A stretch of 64,000 nucleotides of DNA from Dendrocalamus latiflorus (taxonomy: Eukaryota; Streptophyta; Magnoliopsida; Poales; Poaceae). The stretch's first letter is position 1; every line of letters starts with the position of its first letter. The DNA lies in the NCBI GenBank assembly GCA_017311315.1, contig CM029632.1, positions 16,398,031 to 16,462,030 of the forward strand. Reading direction: 5' to 3'. The notes beneath the pieces are model-generated. The model was not told where the DNA came from and made no database searches. It saw only the letters and a program-made list of their open reading frames with translations. The position numbers were made by a program, and so were the translations under genes. Shown piece after piece: positions 33,361 to 44,776 of the stretch.

Positions 33361-34360
33361 GACTGTAATCACTTGTAATTGAGCAAAACCACTCGAAAGC
33401 AAGGATATCAACAGCAAATGACCAAGTCTTTCACAAACGCAAAATCTAAGACAAACCAAATATCAATTATTCGTCATATCTTAATCTACGATCATCCACG
33501 TGGTCTAATAGAAGCTAATCCATCAGAGGCAATTTGCACCAGCTATTCAGATCACTGCTGTATGGTATCAGACCATCCTCTTTTCTTCTATTAAAGGACA
33601 AACTATCTTAGCTAGGAACTGCAAAAACTGCTCAGTCATAAGCAGTTAGGTTCATTAACGCTAGCAGAAAATGCTGTGCGTACAGAATTGAAGGTAAACA
33701 CTCTTTTGAGTCTTGCTCCATCTTCCACACTAGCAGGCAGACACAAACCCAAACCTTCTCTACATACATGGGCTCTTTTGAGTCTTTTGAGTTTTGCCGT
33801 ACATTATACAACTAGCTCCAAACTATCAAAGTGTTAAGAGTTATACAACTAGCTCGAAACTATCAAAGTGTTAAGAGTCTAAAACCGAAGTTGACCGATC
33901 TTTTTTCTTGACAGCTCTGCATGGTATCACTCAACGATCCTTGCAGGCACTTTATACTGGACAGGTATAGGCATTTGCACCCGTGCATACACAAGAAAAC
34001 AACAACACGGTAACCTTTCTCTCCCTACGTTACATTCACTTGGCCCTATTTTCACGAAAGGTAGAAAACGATTATGAGTTTTGTGTGCCCTTCCTTCCCA
34101 AAGGTGGAAAAAGACAAGGATTTTCCTCAGACTTTCTTTCGCAAAGATGGAAAACAACAGTAGCCTGGTTTCTTGATATACAACCTAACCTGAAGGATTC
34201 CTCTCAACATATTGTTTGAGGTGGCAAACAAGGCGAAGGAAGACAGAGAGCATTGGCGTAGGACCCTCCAAGCCTGTGAGGTTTCTTTTCAACCGTTGCT
34301 TTGCTGCTAGGTCGCCCTTTTTTTGCCTATTGCAACAGCTTGAATGATTTCTCAGCTATT
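33361..34360. other. No gene recognised; minor tandem repeats
   Basis: A 37-bp direct duplication (unit starting ACAACTAGCTCCAAACTATC) lies at about 33800-33875. Three loose copies of 'cAAAGGTGGAAAA' occur between 34050 and 34155. Short open frames show no similarity I recognise. Confidence 0.4.
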
Positions 34361-34368
34361 GTAGTGAG

Positions 34369-34947
34369 TAAGGGTGCAATAGAAACAGATACAGAGGATA
34401 TTGCTCATCCTGTATCCTATTCCGTATTTTTTTCTCAGAACCAGAGTCAAACACGAATAATACTAGATACCCATTTCTCTATTTTGTATTCATTCTATAA
34501 GCCTTCGGACGATCAGTCGGACAGAAATTATCCGTTTTTTATACAGGACATTGGATAGTAGGGTACAATCAGAGTGAACACGGAGAAACTAATCGTCGAG
34601 ATGTCGAAGGAAGAGCACTAAACCTTCCCTGCCTGTTTAGATGTGACAATCCGTCTATATGTTATTTATTCCTAAGTGAAGTCACAACAGACTTCCTCAT
34701 ATCAGTTGATATACAGATATGCATACGGACGGATATCACTCATCCCATATTATATTTCATATTTTTTCCTTGAAGTCGAACACGGATAGTGTCGGATACC
34801 CATTTACCTCTTTCGTATTCACTCCACATTTTTTCCTCGGAGTTGGACATGGATAGTGTCAGATAACCATTTACCTCTTCCGTATTCGCTCCGCGCATCT
34901 TTGGTCGGTCAGTCGGATAGAAATTATCCGCTCCGTTTACACCCCTG
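34369..34947. mobile_element. Non-autonomous hAT element (579 bp)
   Basis: The right end, complemented, starts CAGGGGTGTAAACGG, a typical hAT terminus; the left end is TAAGGGTGCAATAG, the same repeat with its first base mutated. The 8-bp duplication GTAGTGAG is perfect (34361-34368 and 34948-34955). The interior repeats phrases such as 'cggatagtgtcggatacccatttacc' twice, about 64 bp apart near 34790-34880, and encodes nothing recognisable. Confidence 0.8.
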
Positions 34948-34955
34948 GTAGTGAG

Positions 34956-37547
34956 GAGCATTGTAAACATCTTTTCCACATTAAATGAACGACATAGCTC
35001 CTCCCATCGCCTTACAAAATGCACAACACATATTTGGGCATAACTATTAAAACAACTTACACATTATTGTTATACATATAATTTTCTGATAGGTATGGCC
35101 AAAATACATGTAGTATTGTGAATTTTAATCTCATATTTACATATATGTCAATAGAGAATGCAGTGTATTGCATTGCACAATTCGTTGGTAGGCAAAATGG
35201 AATGTGTTTCAGGGAGCCACATGGAGAAGCTGGGACGAGTGGACAAGCAAGAAGCTTGTAAAAAAGTTCATGCAGGAGATGGCTGGAGCGAAGGATCGAT
35301 GATGGAGATAGAAACTTTTTCCTCGGTGTATTGAAAGATCGAATATAGCAATAGAGAAAAGTGAATGGTGTTTTTTAATTTTTTTTCTTTAAGTATTTAC
35401 AAACCATTCACTTCAATAGCTACAGAGCTATGGAGGTTAAGATGGAAGATCGCTATAAAAACTAGCAATTCAAGACACTAAAAACCCAAAAATAATCTGC
35501 AAAATCAAAACTACTGTCATTGTAATTACGAACCTACCGCTTGCTATAGTAACTGCGGTACTACCACTACAGTAATCACGGTACTTCCGTTGCTACAGTA
35601 AAATCAGGATGAATAGTGTTTTCAACACAGTTTCAAAAACGAAAATCACGAGAATTTTTGATCCGTAGATCTAAATGATATGAAATTTTGCAGAGACCTT
35701 CCCTAGGGTATCAAGAACCTGTTCCAATAAACGATCATGAAAATCATGGTCAAAACTGTGACCTTTTTCAATTTGTTGGAAGGTTGCACCAAAACTGAGC
35801 CAAAACTCGAAATGGTGAATACAACTTGCTCGTGGGTAGAAGATAGTCAAGATGACTCTAGATGTATTCTTACATATCACAACAAACTAGAATACAGAAG
35901 AATCCCAGCTAAAAACCCTCGGATCAAGAGATGGACCAAAGAGGCTAAAGTCAAGCAAAAACTATGTCTTTTGTGAATGTCGCTATCAAAGTGTCTAGAT
36001 GGGTGGGGATGTATTCCTAAGGATTATCTCCATCTCTTACATATTGTTGGCATAGCAAGATCACAAGAGAAAAAGAAGAGAGATCAAAACTAACTAAAAG
36101 TCAAGTACATCAATTAAAAACAAGAGAGACCTAAGAGATGCAAAACGATTGATGTATTGCTTACTTGAAAAGATTGGTTTTATAGTCACTCCACCTTGAA
36201 TGACAAAGAGCACACAAGGCACTCAATCTCAAACCCTAACCCTAGAGATGAGAGCACATGAGATGGGTTGGATGGTTAACCATCCATGTCTCCATCCCAA
36301 GCCCTTTTATAGGTAGGCAACCAGCCACCTACATCTATTAATGGATCCTATCTACTATTACAATAGGGAAATCCGTTAACTCCACACACATGGGTTTTAC
36401 TCTCACAAATTCACTTATGCACGCTTTTCAAAGCATATAAATGTGCATCCACTAAATTCTTAGTCTTGATCCAACCAACTCCACCTTGACCTAAATTGCT
36501 CTCCAACGTATTGTCCATGCAAAGCGGATCTACCGCACTAATACCTACGGTATTTCCGATTTTCCTGACACGTCTAGAAAATAGCTCAAATCAAATGTAA
36601 TTTTTGCAAAATCATTTTACCACTCCATAACATTATTCTAGACTTTCTCACATGGTCCTTCACACAATAGTGTCACATTTTGACTTAACATCCTTTCTCA
36701 GAGAAATATTTTCGGATTGTCAGTATTGTACAACAATGGGCACCCACAAATAATTCATTCCCCTAATGATCAAGCTCTCAATGAGTCCTTGGATAAAGTC
36801 GGCAGAGACAGCACTCGTGTGGTTCAGTTTATTATAGGGAAAATATTGTAAACGCTCCGGCTTTCAAGAAAGTTTAGTTTCTTCGCAATCAAGGATTCAG
36901 AAAACACACGTGTTTTATGCAAAAAAAAAAACTTTTGGATGTATCATATATGCATCACAAAGGAGTCCATCTGCCCAAAGCCAAGCATATCTCTCTCTCC
37001 ATCTTTCTTTTTTTCTTCTTCCCTTGCTTTAAGTATGCATCTAGCTAAAGAGATGAGTTATAGCTTAGGGCTGAGAGTGAGAAGCTAGCAAGGCAGCCAT
37101 CCACCTAACTAATAATGGTGCAGCAATCAACCAAGGCCTCGGCTAGCTAGTGCATGCTGATGAGTCGATGCATGGTGCGCTCTTGTTAGGATTTGCATCT
37201 CCGAAGCCTCCCTCTTCTTGCACCACAACAGATGAGAATCAGAAACTTCTTCGTGGATCTCTATTATTTAATTTGTTGACCTCCAGAAACCTCTGGTCTT
37301 GGTAAACACTAGACAGGTTAATAACAACTTGGACATATGGATTGATGAGGTGTAAGCAACCACAAAAGAAGGCATAGGAAGTAACAGGAACATCCTAAGT
37401 TATCCTACGAGATTGTCTCTCGCGGCTTCGATTCTTTGACATTGAGGTCAGTTTTGGATGCACATTATGTACAGCTGATAAGCGCAATTAAAGACGAATC
37501 ATATCGTGTTCTTGTGAACCAATATTAATTGTATCTTTCCGGTGTCT
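34956..37547. other. No gene recognised; probable retroelement debris
   Basis: A minus-strand TATA-like TATAAAAGGGC (36302-36312) and stop-rich, LTR-like text at about 36000-36700 suggest an LTR remnant, but no primer-binding site, second LTR or protein similarity can be matched. The segment nearest 37547 directly abuts the MULE and may continue the Copia-4 sequence that the MULE split, since conserved copia wording at 42200-42300 ends at the insertion point. Confidence 0.35.
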
Positions 37548-37556
37548 TAAAGCATA

Positions 37557-37865
37557 GGGAAAAATTACTCTAATGCCACAAACTTATGTGCCATCCTTTT
37601 TTTTGCTACATACTTAAATAGCTTTGTTATTATGCCACAAACTTGAGTGTTTATTTCTCTCTTTTGCCATTTCCTCCACTTAAACTCTATTTTAATTTCA
37701 GTTTGCTTTTTCCCTTACATGGAGTGACCGTTTTGCCCCTTCTCACTCCATACCCTACACCACGCGCACGCACAGATCAGATCGAGATCGATCTGTCTCC
37801 CCTCCCCTCACGCACAGGAGCGGAGATGGAGCCGGGCACCCTTCCCGTCGCCGGCGACCCTCGAC
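37557..37865 (+). repeat. Left terminal inverted repeat of the MULE
   Basis: It mirrors 41875-42185. At its inner edge it contains an ATG (37826) opening a MEPGTLPVAGDP frame that mirrors MEPATVEMELGTLPVASDP at 41916 on the minus strand. Both ends therefore carry a copy of the start of the same Ala/Pro-rich frame, reading inward. Beyond 37865 a GC-rich 'gcgcccacgaccccggc' repeat block (to ~38150) also has a mirrored counterpart at 41680-41870. Confidence 0.85.
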
Positions 37866-38316
37866 CCGGCGTCCTTCGGCAACCCTCTCCCGACGGCGGC
37901 GCCCACGACGTCCTCCGGCGTGGCGTCGCCCCCTCTCCCGACGGCGGCGCCGACGACCCCAGCCTCCATGGCGGCGGCGCCCACAACCCCGGCGTCCATG
38001 GCGGCGGCGCCCACGACCCCGGCCTCCTCCGCCATGGCGGCGGCGCCCACGACCCCAGCCTCCTCCGGCGTGGCGGCGCCCCCTCTCCAAGCGCGGCCGT
38101 TGGCGCCCACTGCCCTGGCGTCTCATCTCCCGACGGCGGCGCCCACGACCCCGGCCAGCAACGACCCTTGCCTAGGCCTCCTCTCTTGGCGTCTCATCTC
38201 CCGACAGCTCAATTGAAGATTCAGAAATGTCCCAAGCCTCTGTCTATGACTCAATTGAAGATGTATGGCAAATTGGATGGCTATGTGATTAGAGATTTAC
38301 TGTGATTCAGAAATGT

Positions 38317-38424
38317 AGTGATGAAGTGATTGTAATTGAGAAATGTAATTGCAATGCTGAAATGAGTGATGAAGTGATTGTAATTGAGAAATGTAATTGC
38401 AATGCTGAAATGAGTGATGAAGTG
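38317..38424. repeat. 48-bp direct repeat inside the MULE
   Basis: Two full units and a partial third begin AGTGATGAAGTGATTGTAAT at 48-bp spacing. The length is a multiple of three, so a plus-strand frame reads SDEVIVIEKCNCNAEM twice, but nothing suggests that it is translated. Confidence 0.8.
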
Positions 38425-38976
38425 TTGTTTGTCCAGAATTCATACATGACATTTACCATATCTCCATTTTCCAGTGCTTGCTTAAGGTCGTCCCCAAATC
38501 TCTGTTACAAGTGCTGAAGCTATGTGCTATGTGCTCTGTGCCACCAGATTCTGGAGTGTCCACTGTGATCAAAGGCTCCACTTTGTCATCGGCAACAAGA
38601 ACTGCTGCAGCTCCAGCATTTTTTGTATTCCATCCCTTTGTTGTGAAGTAAAAGTCTGCATATTACAAAGCATTAAAGCACTCCAAATGAGCACTGCCAA
38701 ACATCCACATATAAGGGAAAAAGCAAATGATTATAAGCACTCCAAATGAGAACTGGAACATTTCCTGAGGCCAAAGCATTAAAGCACTCCAAATGAGAAC
38801 TGGAACATTTAGAACCTTCATAAAATATGCATTAGTTCTTACAAAAATATAGCAGTATGACACATATTCATAGCCCATACATAAACAAAAGGTAATACTT
38901 CAGAACATTCATAAAGAGAGTGGTTCCATCCCATATTCATTACTTTCATCTAAAATAACAGAATTACACTAAAATT

Positions 38977-41086
38977 CTACTTCCTTTTCTTCCTCGGAGA
39001 TATCTTCTTTGTTGATTTGGAGGCCTTCACTGGAGAAGATGTCATTGCAGGCTGTGATGGCCCTTCTCCCATTGCTTGTGCAAGCATCCTTCTTGTCATC
39101 ACCCCTGGACTATCAATGATTTGTTGAGGAATGGAAACATTTACTCTAGTAGGTGTGCTTGCTTGAGAAGTAGAAGCTGTCTTTCCAGCCTTAGTGTTCC
39201 TTTTTGTAGGCTTTCTTTTCCTGTTACAGAACAACAGTCAAATGAATTGCATAAAATGGAAACAGTAAATTGGATGACTACATTTTAATTACCTCTTCTT
39301 GGTGCCATTAAGAGGACATTTTGCCTGTCTATGTCCTAGCTCCCCACACCTCTTGCATTTGTTTTTACCCTTTCCACCATTCTCTAAGCAGCTCTTGATT
39401 CTTAATTTTTGAGGCCTCCTAGAAGACCTTTTTGCAAGTGGTGGTAGAAGGACAAAATCTAGATTAACCTTAGGCCATTGAGACTTGTCCGTCAAAGGTT
39501 CTATTTGTCCCTGGTATGCAGCCCTGAATTTGTGCACAGAGTAGTACTCATGTATGTATCTGTCCATTTTCACATTTCGTTGTGTAGTAAGAAATGCAAG
39601 TGCATGTTGACACGGTTTTCCTGTATGCTGCCACTCTTGGCATGTGCACTCCATTTCAAGTGTCTTCACAACATGTATCAAATCACCTTTATTTGTATCT
39701 CTCACCTCTGCACTCCAATCAGCAGACCTATTCACTTTTAAGTGCCCAAGGCCCCTAGTCCTTGCATTGGCCTGAAGAACAACAGCTGGTAGTATATACC
39801 CTTCTAGCTTCTGACTCCTCTTATCAAATAGCTCCATGACCATTCCCCTAATTTTGTCTGCTAGCTCCACCACAGGAAGATCCTTTATGCCCTTCACCCA
39901 GCTATTGAAACACTCAGCCAAATTGTTGTTAATGTAATCACACTTAATGTCAGGATTGAACATGCATCTCATCCACAACATGTTATGGTACTTTCCAAAA
40001 TATTCAGCTACTTGAGGGCATTTTTGAAGGACCAAATCCATGTGGTAGTCAAATACATCACTCTTGTATGCTCTTGCCGCCGGCCACATGTTATTAGGGA
40101 TGTCACCATGAAATTTCTTAACAAAATTTTCCATTAGGTGTCTAAAGCACTTCCTTTGTTTTGCTTGTGGAAACACACTCTTGACAGCATTTTCTAAGCC
40201 TTTACATGCATATGTACAAACTGCAAGAAGAGGAGGTTCACCTATTGCCCTTTTGAGCTGACTCATAAACCAAGTCCAATTATCATTTGTCTCTGCTTGT
40301 ATCAAGCCAAAAGCAACCGGAAACATCCAATTATGCCCATCCAATGCAGTTACAGCAGCCAAATGTCCATTCCATTTGCCATTCAAAGCAGTTGAATCTA
40401 TACTAATGTATGGTCTACATCCATTCAAAAAGCCCTCAATGCAAGGCCTAAATGCAATGAAAAGCCTGTGGAAGTAGACATTACCTTTCACTGATTTAGT
40501 GTCAATCTCAACAATGCTACCTGGCGACCTAAGCTCAACCTCAGCCTTGAAGTTGTAAAGCAACTGAAAACTTCCTTCCCAACTTCCATAAATCTCATTC
40601 AATGCTCTTTCTCTCCCCCTCCAAACTGTATCATATCCAATGGTGACATTATGGTCATCCTGCAACATCTCTTGCATCTTTTTTGTACCCATGTTAGGAT
40701 TAGTCCTCAAAATACTTACTGCCTTTGACGCAACCCATCGATAATAGGCCATAGAAGATCTGATACTGCTTGTAGAAGAGCAGTCATGTTCTTCAACAAG
40801 TCGGTTGACCTACAAAAGTATTATGAAAAGAAATTAGTAACAATGTCATGTAAAGTATGGGTTAGTTAGTGCAAGTTAGTACCCTTATTGCTGTCCCGTC
40901 TGGTGTCACCCGAGCTAAAATTCTCCAGGGGCATCCATCACCTTTACAATATCCCATGAATCTTGAACGGTCAGACTTCTTGATGCCCAACTCAAACTCC
41001 TCGTTTATTACATATTGCCTAATTGCTAGCCTAAACTGATCCATCGTGGGATACATGGTGCCAATGGTTATCTCTGGATGGTCCAT
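38977..41086 (-). CDS. MULE transposase (mudrA-like), spliced, probably inactive
   Basis: Exons on the minus strand: 41086-40883, 40809-39293, 39220-38977, with GT-AG introns. The joined frame of 1965 bp gives 654 aa from MDHPEITIGTMYPTMDQFRL. In order: the MuDR N-terminal DNA-binding domain (~1-70, with GCPWRILARV), the MULE DDE domain (~170-300), the C-x2-H motif in KCFRHL, a SWIM zinc finger (CTCQEWQHTGKPCQHALAF), a CCHC knuckle (CKRCGELGHRQAKC) and a basic Ser/Thr tail with a Lys/Arg end. The first catalytic Asp is present (YISIDSTALNGKW) and the Glu-containing NNLAECFNSW is present. In the block VCTYACKGLENAV the second Asp is Tyr (TAT at 40212-40210), so catalysis should fail. Two in-frame stops upstream (next entry) also cut off the natural N-terminus. 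Longer starts cannot be used; 41086 is the first ATG after them. Confidence 0.85.
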
Positions 41087-41916
41087 ATCATAAGAAAAGT
41101 GATGTTCCTCAGGTATTACATCGTCAACAGGAATAGCAGCCCCCTCAACGTCTGGCAGCGCATTGTTTCTCTCCTATTCAATACCTAATTTACGCCTTTC
41201 ATTAGCTCTGTCATCTTCAGCTCTAAGACCCAAAAACACAAACATCTCATCTTATTCCATTGGTACATCTCTCCCTTCCTCATTAGGACCCTGTACTATC
41301 TGCAGACTTGCCCAATCCACTTGTTCTATTCCAGCGTCTATGTTGAATACGCAGTTAGGATCGCTTGTTCTAAATACGAAAAAAAGTTAGTACCAAATAG
41401 GACATTTAACCCTAATCAGTATTGAACATACGACGAAACATACCCGGGATACCCAATGTCTATCGTGCGCTCGTCCATCCCATTGACATTAGCACTATTT
41501 AATCCAACAGCCTATGGTTCCATTCAACAAAATTAAATGCAATTACAGATCAAAAAGACAAACGATGTTAGGACTTACCTCATCCTCGCTGTCATGGTTG
41601 GCTGTCATTGACGAGGCTGGAGCAACGGCGAATATAGAGAGGAGGCCGAGGCAAGGGTTGTCGCTGGCTGGGCAAGATACAGCGTGGGCGCCGCCGCGGA
41701 GGAGACCGGGGTCGGGGGCGCCGCCGCGGAGGAGGCCGGGGTCATGGGCGGCGCCGCCATGGCGGAGGAGGCCGGGGTCGTGGGCGCCGCTACCATGGAC
41801 GTCGGGGTCGTGGGCGCCGCCGCCATGGAGGCCGGGGTCGTCAGCGCCGCCGTCGGGAGAGGGTCACTGGCGACGGGAAGGGTGCCCAGCTCCATCTCCA
41901 CGGTGGCCGGCTCCAT
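41087..41916 (-). pseudogene. 5' exons of the MULE transposase, broken by two stops
   Basis: Upstream of 41086 the same frame reads conserved-looking acidic sequence (NALPDVEGAAIPVDDVIPEE) but carries TAG at 41176-41174 and TAA at 41254-41252. Farther up, splice-like borders exist: an exon at about 41512-41443 (AVGLNSANVNGMDERTIDIG, acceptor ccatag, donor gtatgt) and one ending at 41580 (MTANHDSEDE, donor gtaagt). The Ala/Pro-rich frame starting at 41916 (MEPATVEMELG) lies in the right terminal repeat. Which exons belong together is uncertain. Confidence 0.55.
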
Positions 41917-42185
41917 CTCCGCTCCTGTGCATGAGGGGAGGGGAGACAGATCGATCTCGATCTGATCTGTGCGTGCGCGTGGTGTAGGGTATGGAGTGAG
42001 AAGGGGCAAAACGGTCACTCCATGTAAGGGAAAAAAGCAAACTGAAATTAAAATAGAGTTTAAGTGGAGGAAATGGCAAAAGAAAGAAATAAACACTCAA
42101 GTTTGTGGCATAATAACAAAGCTATTTAAGTATGTGACAAAAGGAAGGATGCCACATAAGTTTGTGGCATTAGAGCAATTTTCCC
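41875..42185 (-). repeat. Right terminal inverted repeat of the MULE
   Basis: This is the mirror of 37557-37865. It carries a 21-bp insertion relative to the left copy, around the 'gagatggag' phrase at about 41897-41917. Being next to the 5' end of the transposase gene, it should hold its promoter. Confidence 0.85.
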
Positions 42186-42194
42186 TAAAGCATA

Positions 42195-43440
42195 CCATCA
42201 TCCCGTGGCAATTGACGTGGCCTTTCAGACCTATATGGGACTGGTGCTTATTCTACAGGCTCTACAACATCTTATACATTCTGTAGAGGTTCAATAGGAG
42301 TTGAAATATTTTCTAATGGCTCTCAAATTTCTTCAAGTCTTACCGTGCTCCCACTAACTCCTTTTGAGAGAAACTCTTTTTCCAAAAAGACACCATTTTG
42401 GGCAACAAACACTTTGTTCTCATCCATTTTATAAAAGTAATATCCTTTAGTTTTCTTATGATACCCCCACAAAGAAGCATTTATCAGATTTAGGTGTAAG
42501 CTTGTCAGATGTCAAACATTTTACATATACTTCACATCCCCATATTTTGAAAAAAGACAAACTAGGACACTTTCAGGTCCATATCTTATATGGTGTCTTT
42601 CTTACACTTTCAGGTCCATATCTTACTCTAAAAAGATAATGACAGATTAGATTGGCTCATCATGGACCAAACCATATCTAACAAGTTCTGATTCCATCAT
42701 TCAAACACCCCATTCTATTGAGGTGTTCTCGACAAAGTTAGCTGTGGAACAATTCCACATTCTTTAGGGGTGTGTTTGGTTGCCTGAATCTCCTTCGTCC
42801 TGGCTGGGTGGATCCGTATAATCTGAGAAAGAGCCTGTTTGGTTGCCTGTATGAGTGGATGCAGCCTGCATGTGCGGATGCAAAAATACGCCCTCATCCT
42901 GGATGGGTGGATACGCTCAAAATGAGCTTCACTGGCCATCCTGGATGGGTTGATGCAGTGTATCTTATGCGGTCCCACGTGTCAGCCTCTCAGGTTTGGT
43001 AGACTGCATCCGCTCATATAGGCAACCAAACAGCATCTCAGTTTTTTTGCATCCGCTCATGCAACCTCACCAAACATCTTCTTTTTCTGAAATACGATTC
43101 CACTCAGCCTGCATCCACTCAGTCAGGATATACGATATAACCTCCATCCACGAACCAAACACACCCTAGATGACCACCAAACTCGTAGCTTAAATATTTA
43201 CCTCCACATCTAATCATTGGGCTTTAATTATCTTGCTAAGTTGATTTTGTACTTCATTTTCTGAACTTTTCAAAGGATTCAGACTTATGCCTCATTAGTT
43301 AGATGTAACCATATCTACTAAAGTCATATAAAAATTATAAAGTACTGAAAACCACGTTTAGTCGTTGAGCTTATTGGTCCACATACGTTCAAATATACTA
43401 AAACCAACGAATCATTTGTCTTCTCACTTACACTGGTGAA
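42195..43440 (-). pseudogene. Copia-4 integrase/pol remnant
   Basis: In sense (minus), the right part reads YFITFI, SRYGYI, LMRHKSESFEKF, then FELRVWW-like text before the MITE. After the MITE come ECGIVPQLTLSRTPQ, a stop in place of the usual Trp, and NGVFE. Next come LLDMVWSMMSQSNLSLSF and, nearer the MULE, VFVAQNGVFLEKEFLSK and an APVPYRSERPR motif that in copia elements joins integrase to RT. Numerous stops and frameshifts are present, and a stretch is duplicated near 42570-42620 ('ctttcaggtccatatctta' twice). RT itself is not seen. The 5' LTR and primer-binding site are at 56170-56591, beyond the hAT insertion. Confidence 0.8.
42768..43166. mobile_element. PIF/Harbinger-type MITE (399 bp) in Copia-4
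   Basis: Perfect 14-bp terminal repeats: GGGTGTGTTTGGTT at the left, AACCAAACACACCC at the right. It is flanked by TAG on both sides (42765-42767 and 43167-43169), a 3-bp duplication like the TWA of this superfamily. It splits a recognisable copia integrase frame, which confirms the borders. The inside repeats 'gtttggttgcctg' and inverted 'gcatccactca' phrases; non-coding. Confidence 0.8.
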
Positions 43441-44129
43441 AATCTTGGGTCTGGTCTGTTGCTCCAAAACCTTGGGTCGAGAAAAAAACTTGGAGGCAAC
43501 AGATGGGATTGCAAGGAAGAGGCGGTAGATCGAAAAGAATTAAGAATACATGCATGCATAATGGCATGCAGGAGGAGTTAACATAACATGGATGCATATA
43601 TGTGGCTAGAGAGCGACAGAGAGAATACGTCACTGGGCAGATCAAACTTGATTGTGGCAGACATCGGAGGAGTGCACGGTGGCCGGGTGACATAGACAGA
43701 GACCAATGGGTGGCCGTGGCATGGCCAGGGAAGAAGAGTAAGCATGGATCAAACTAATGCATGTGTGGATGTTACATGTAGCCATGCAAAAAGATTGGGG
43801 GCGACAAAGAAACATATCACGACCTTGAGAGGAGGCCGTGGCGACTTCATGACGCGTGCAGCCGACGACGGCAAACACAACAATGTGAAAAACACAAGGA
43901 CAGGCGATATGGAGTAGAGGCATATCGCTCCGGGGAAGACTCAACGAGTCATCAAGTGGCTCTGGGGAAGACTCACGAGGCTTCAAGCATTGGCATGACG
44001 GCAAAGGAGAAGGAAACAAAAAACATATCCAATCTACTAATAGGAGGAAACAAAGGGAAGCATCTATACACATGTATAGCGCAGCCCATAGAAGATTAGA
44101 TCATGGAGATTGAATCATCGCTCAAGGAC
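43441..44129 (-). other. Probable Copia-4 leader remnant; no gene recognised
   Basis: This lies between the Copia-4 integrase piece and the hAT insertion, and continues across the hAT element into the Copia-4 primer-binding site (56170). It should therefore be the leader/gag region, yet no gag similarity is visible. A 143-codon minus-strand frame (44073-43642, MCIDASLCFLLLVDWICFLF) is hydrophobic at its start but unrecognised. Confidence 0.4.
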
Positions 44130-44316
44130 AGCACGTGCAGGGGCGGAGCCAGGATCCAGACAAAGGGGGGGCCGACCCGCCAAGGCGCCGGCGTCATAGG
44201 TCCTGGGCGCCGTGTGTCGGCAAAATTAGACATACACATATATAATTAAACATACGCATATATATTGTCATATAAATTCAATCATAACACATATGGCAAA
44301 ATAATGTAGCATACGT

Positions 44317-44776
44317 CTAGCATACTGAAAAGACTCTCTCAGTGGTCGCTGTTGATACTGGAAGAGTTATGACTAATCTTAGCAATCTATCGACCATTGG
44401 ATAAATAGAATTTTTACCTAATCTCACTAGTCCCTTTGTTAGATCAGCAAGTGATGGCAATGTACTTAGCTCTAGATGGTTGCATACATCAAGTTGAAAA
44501 TGTGGTAGTTGACACTCCAATTGAGCTTGATCTTGACTTGAAAAATCAGTGGGATAGTACTTTTCCACCAGAGTACTTATCTTTGAAATGTCAAAGCCAT
44601 CTTTTCTTGGATCTAGTGAGGCACAAAGTGATAGAAGCTCTGTTGCTTGAGAACTGAATCGATCTTCTAACTCAATCAATTGTTGGTCGACCGCAACATT
44701 AAACATATCTATTTTATAATGGTGAAGAGTGGTGGTATTATCATTTTTGTTCCGAGATTTGGTCACATCCACACAC
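44317..44776 (-). pseudogene. hAT transposase, C-terminal exon (dimerisation domain)
   Basis: It follows the acceptor ttgtag at 44777 and reads CVDVTKSRNKNDNTTTLHHY, KIDMFNVAVDQQLIELEDRF and so on. It ends with the hAT family dimerisation (hATC) block (NSIYPMVDRLLRLVITLPVS, TATTERVFS) and then a stop at 44317 exactly where the conserved 'S-A/M-K' continuation should begin. The overall type matches zinc-finger MYM-like hAT transposases. The N-terminal BED/TTF finger and the catalytic core are missing from the element. Confidence 0.8.

Larger units (their letters stand above)
37557..42185 (-). mobile_element. MuDR-type Mutator-like element (MULE)
   Basis: It is 4629 bp, flanked by a perfect 9-bp duplication TAAAGCATA (37548-37556 and 42186-42194). 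The terminal repeats are long: about 310 bp at each end, starting GGGAAAAATTACTCTAATGC and (complemented) GGGAAAATTGCTCTAATGCC. They are almost identical across stretches, including a run covering 'ccctacaccacgcgcacg', so the insertion is fairly recent. A mudrA-like transposase lies on the minus strand, and no mudrB-like gene is seen. It is inserted into Copia-4. Confidence 0.95.

Noticed and set aside
43642..44073. 143-codon minus-strand Cys-rich frame near the hAT insertion
   Set aside because: No recognisable domain; the position corresponds to the degraded leader of Copia-4, so I kept it only as a remark.
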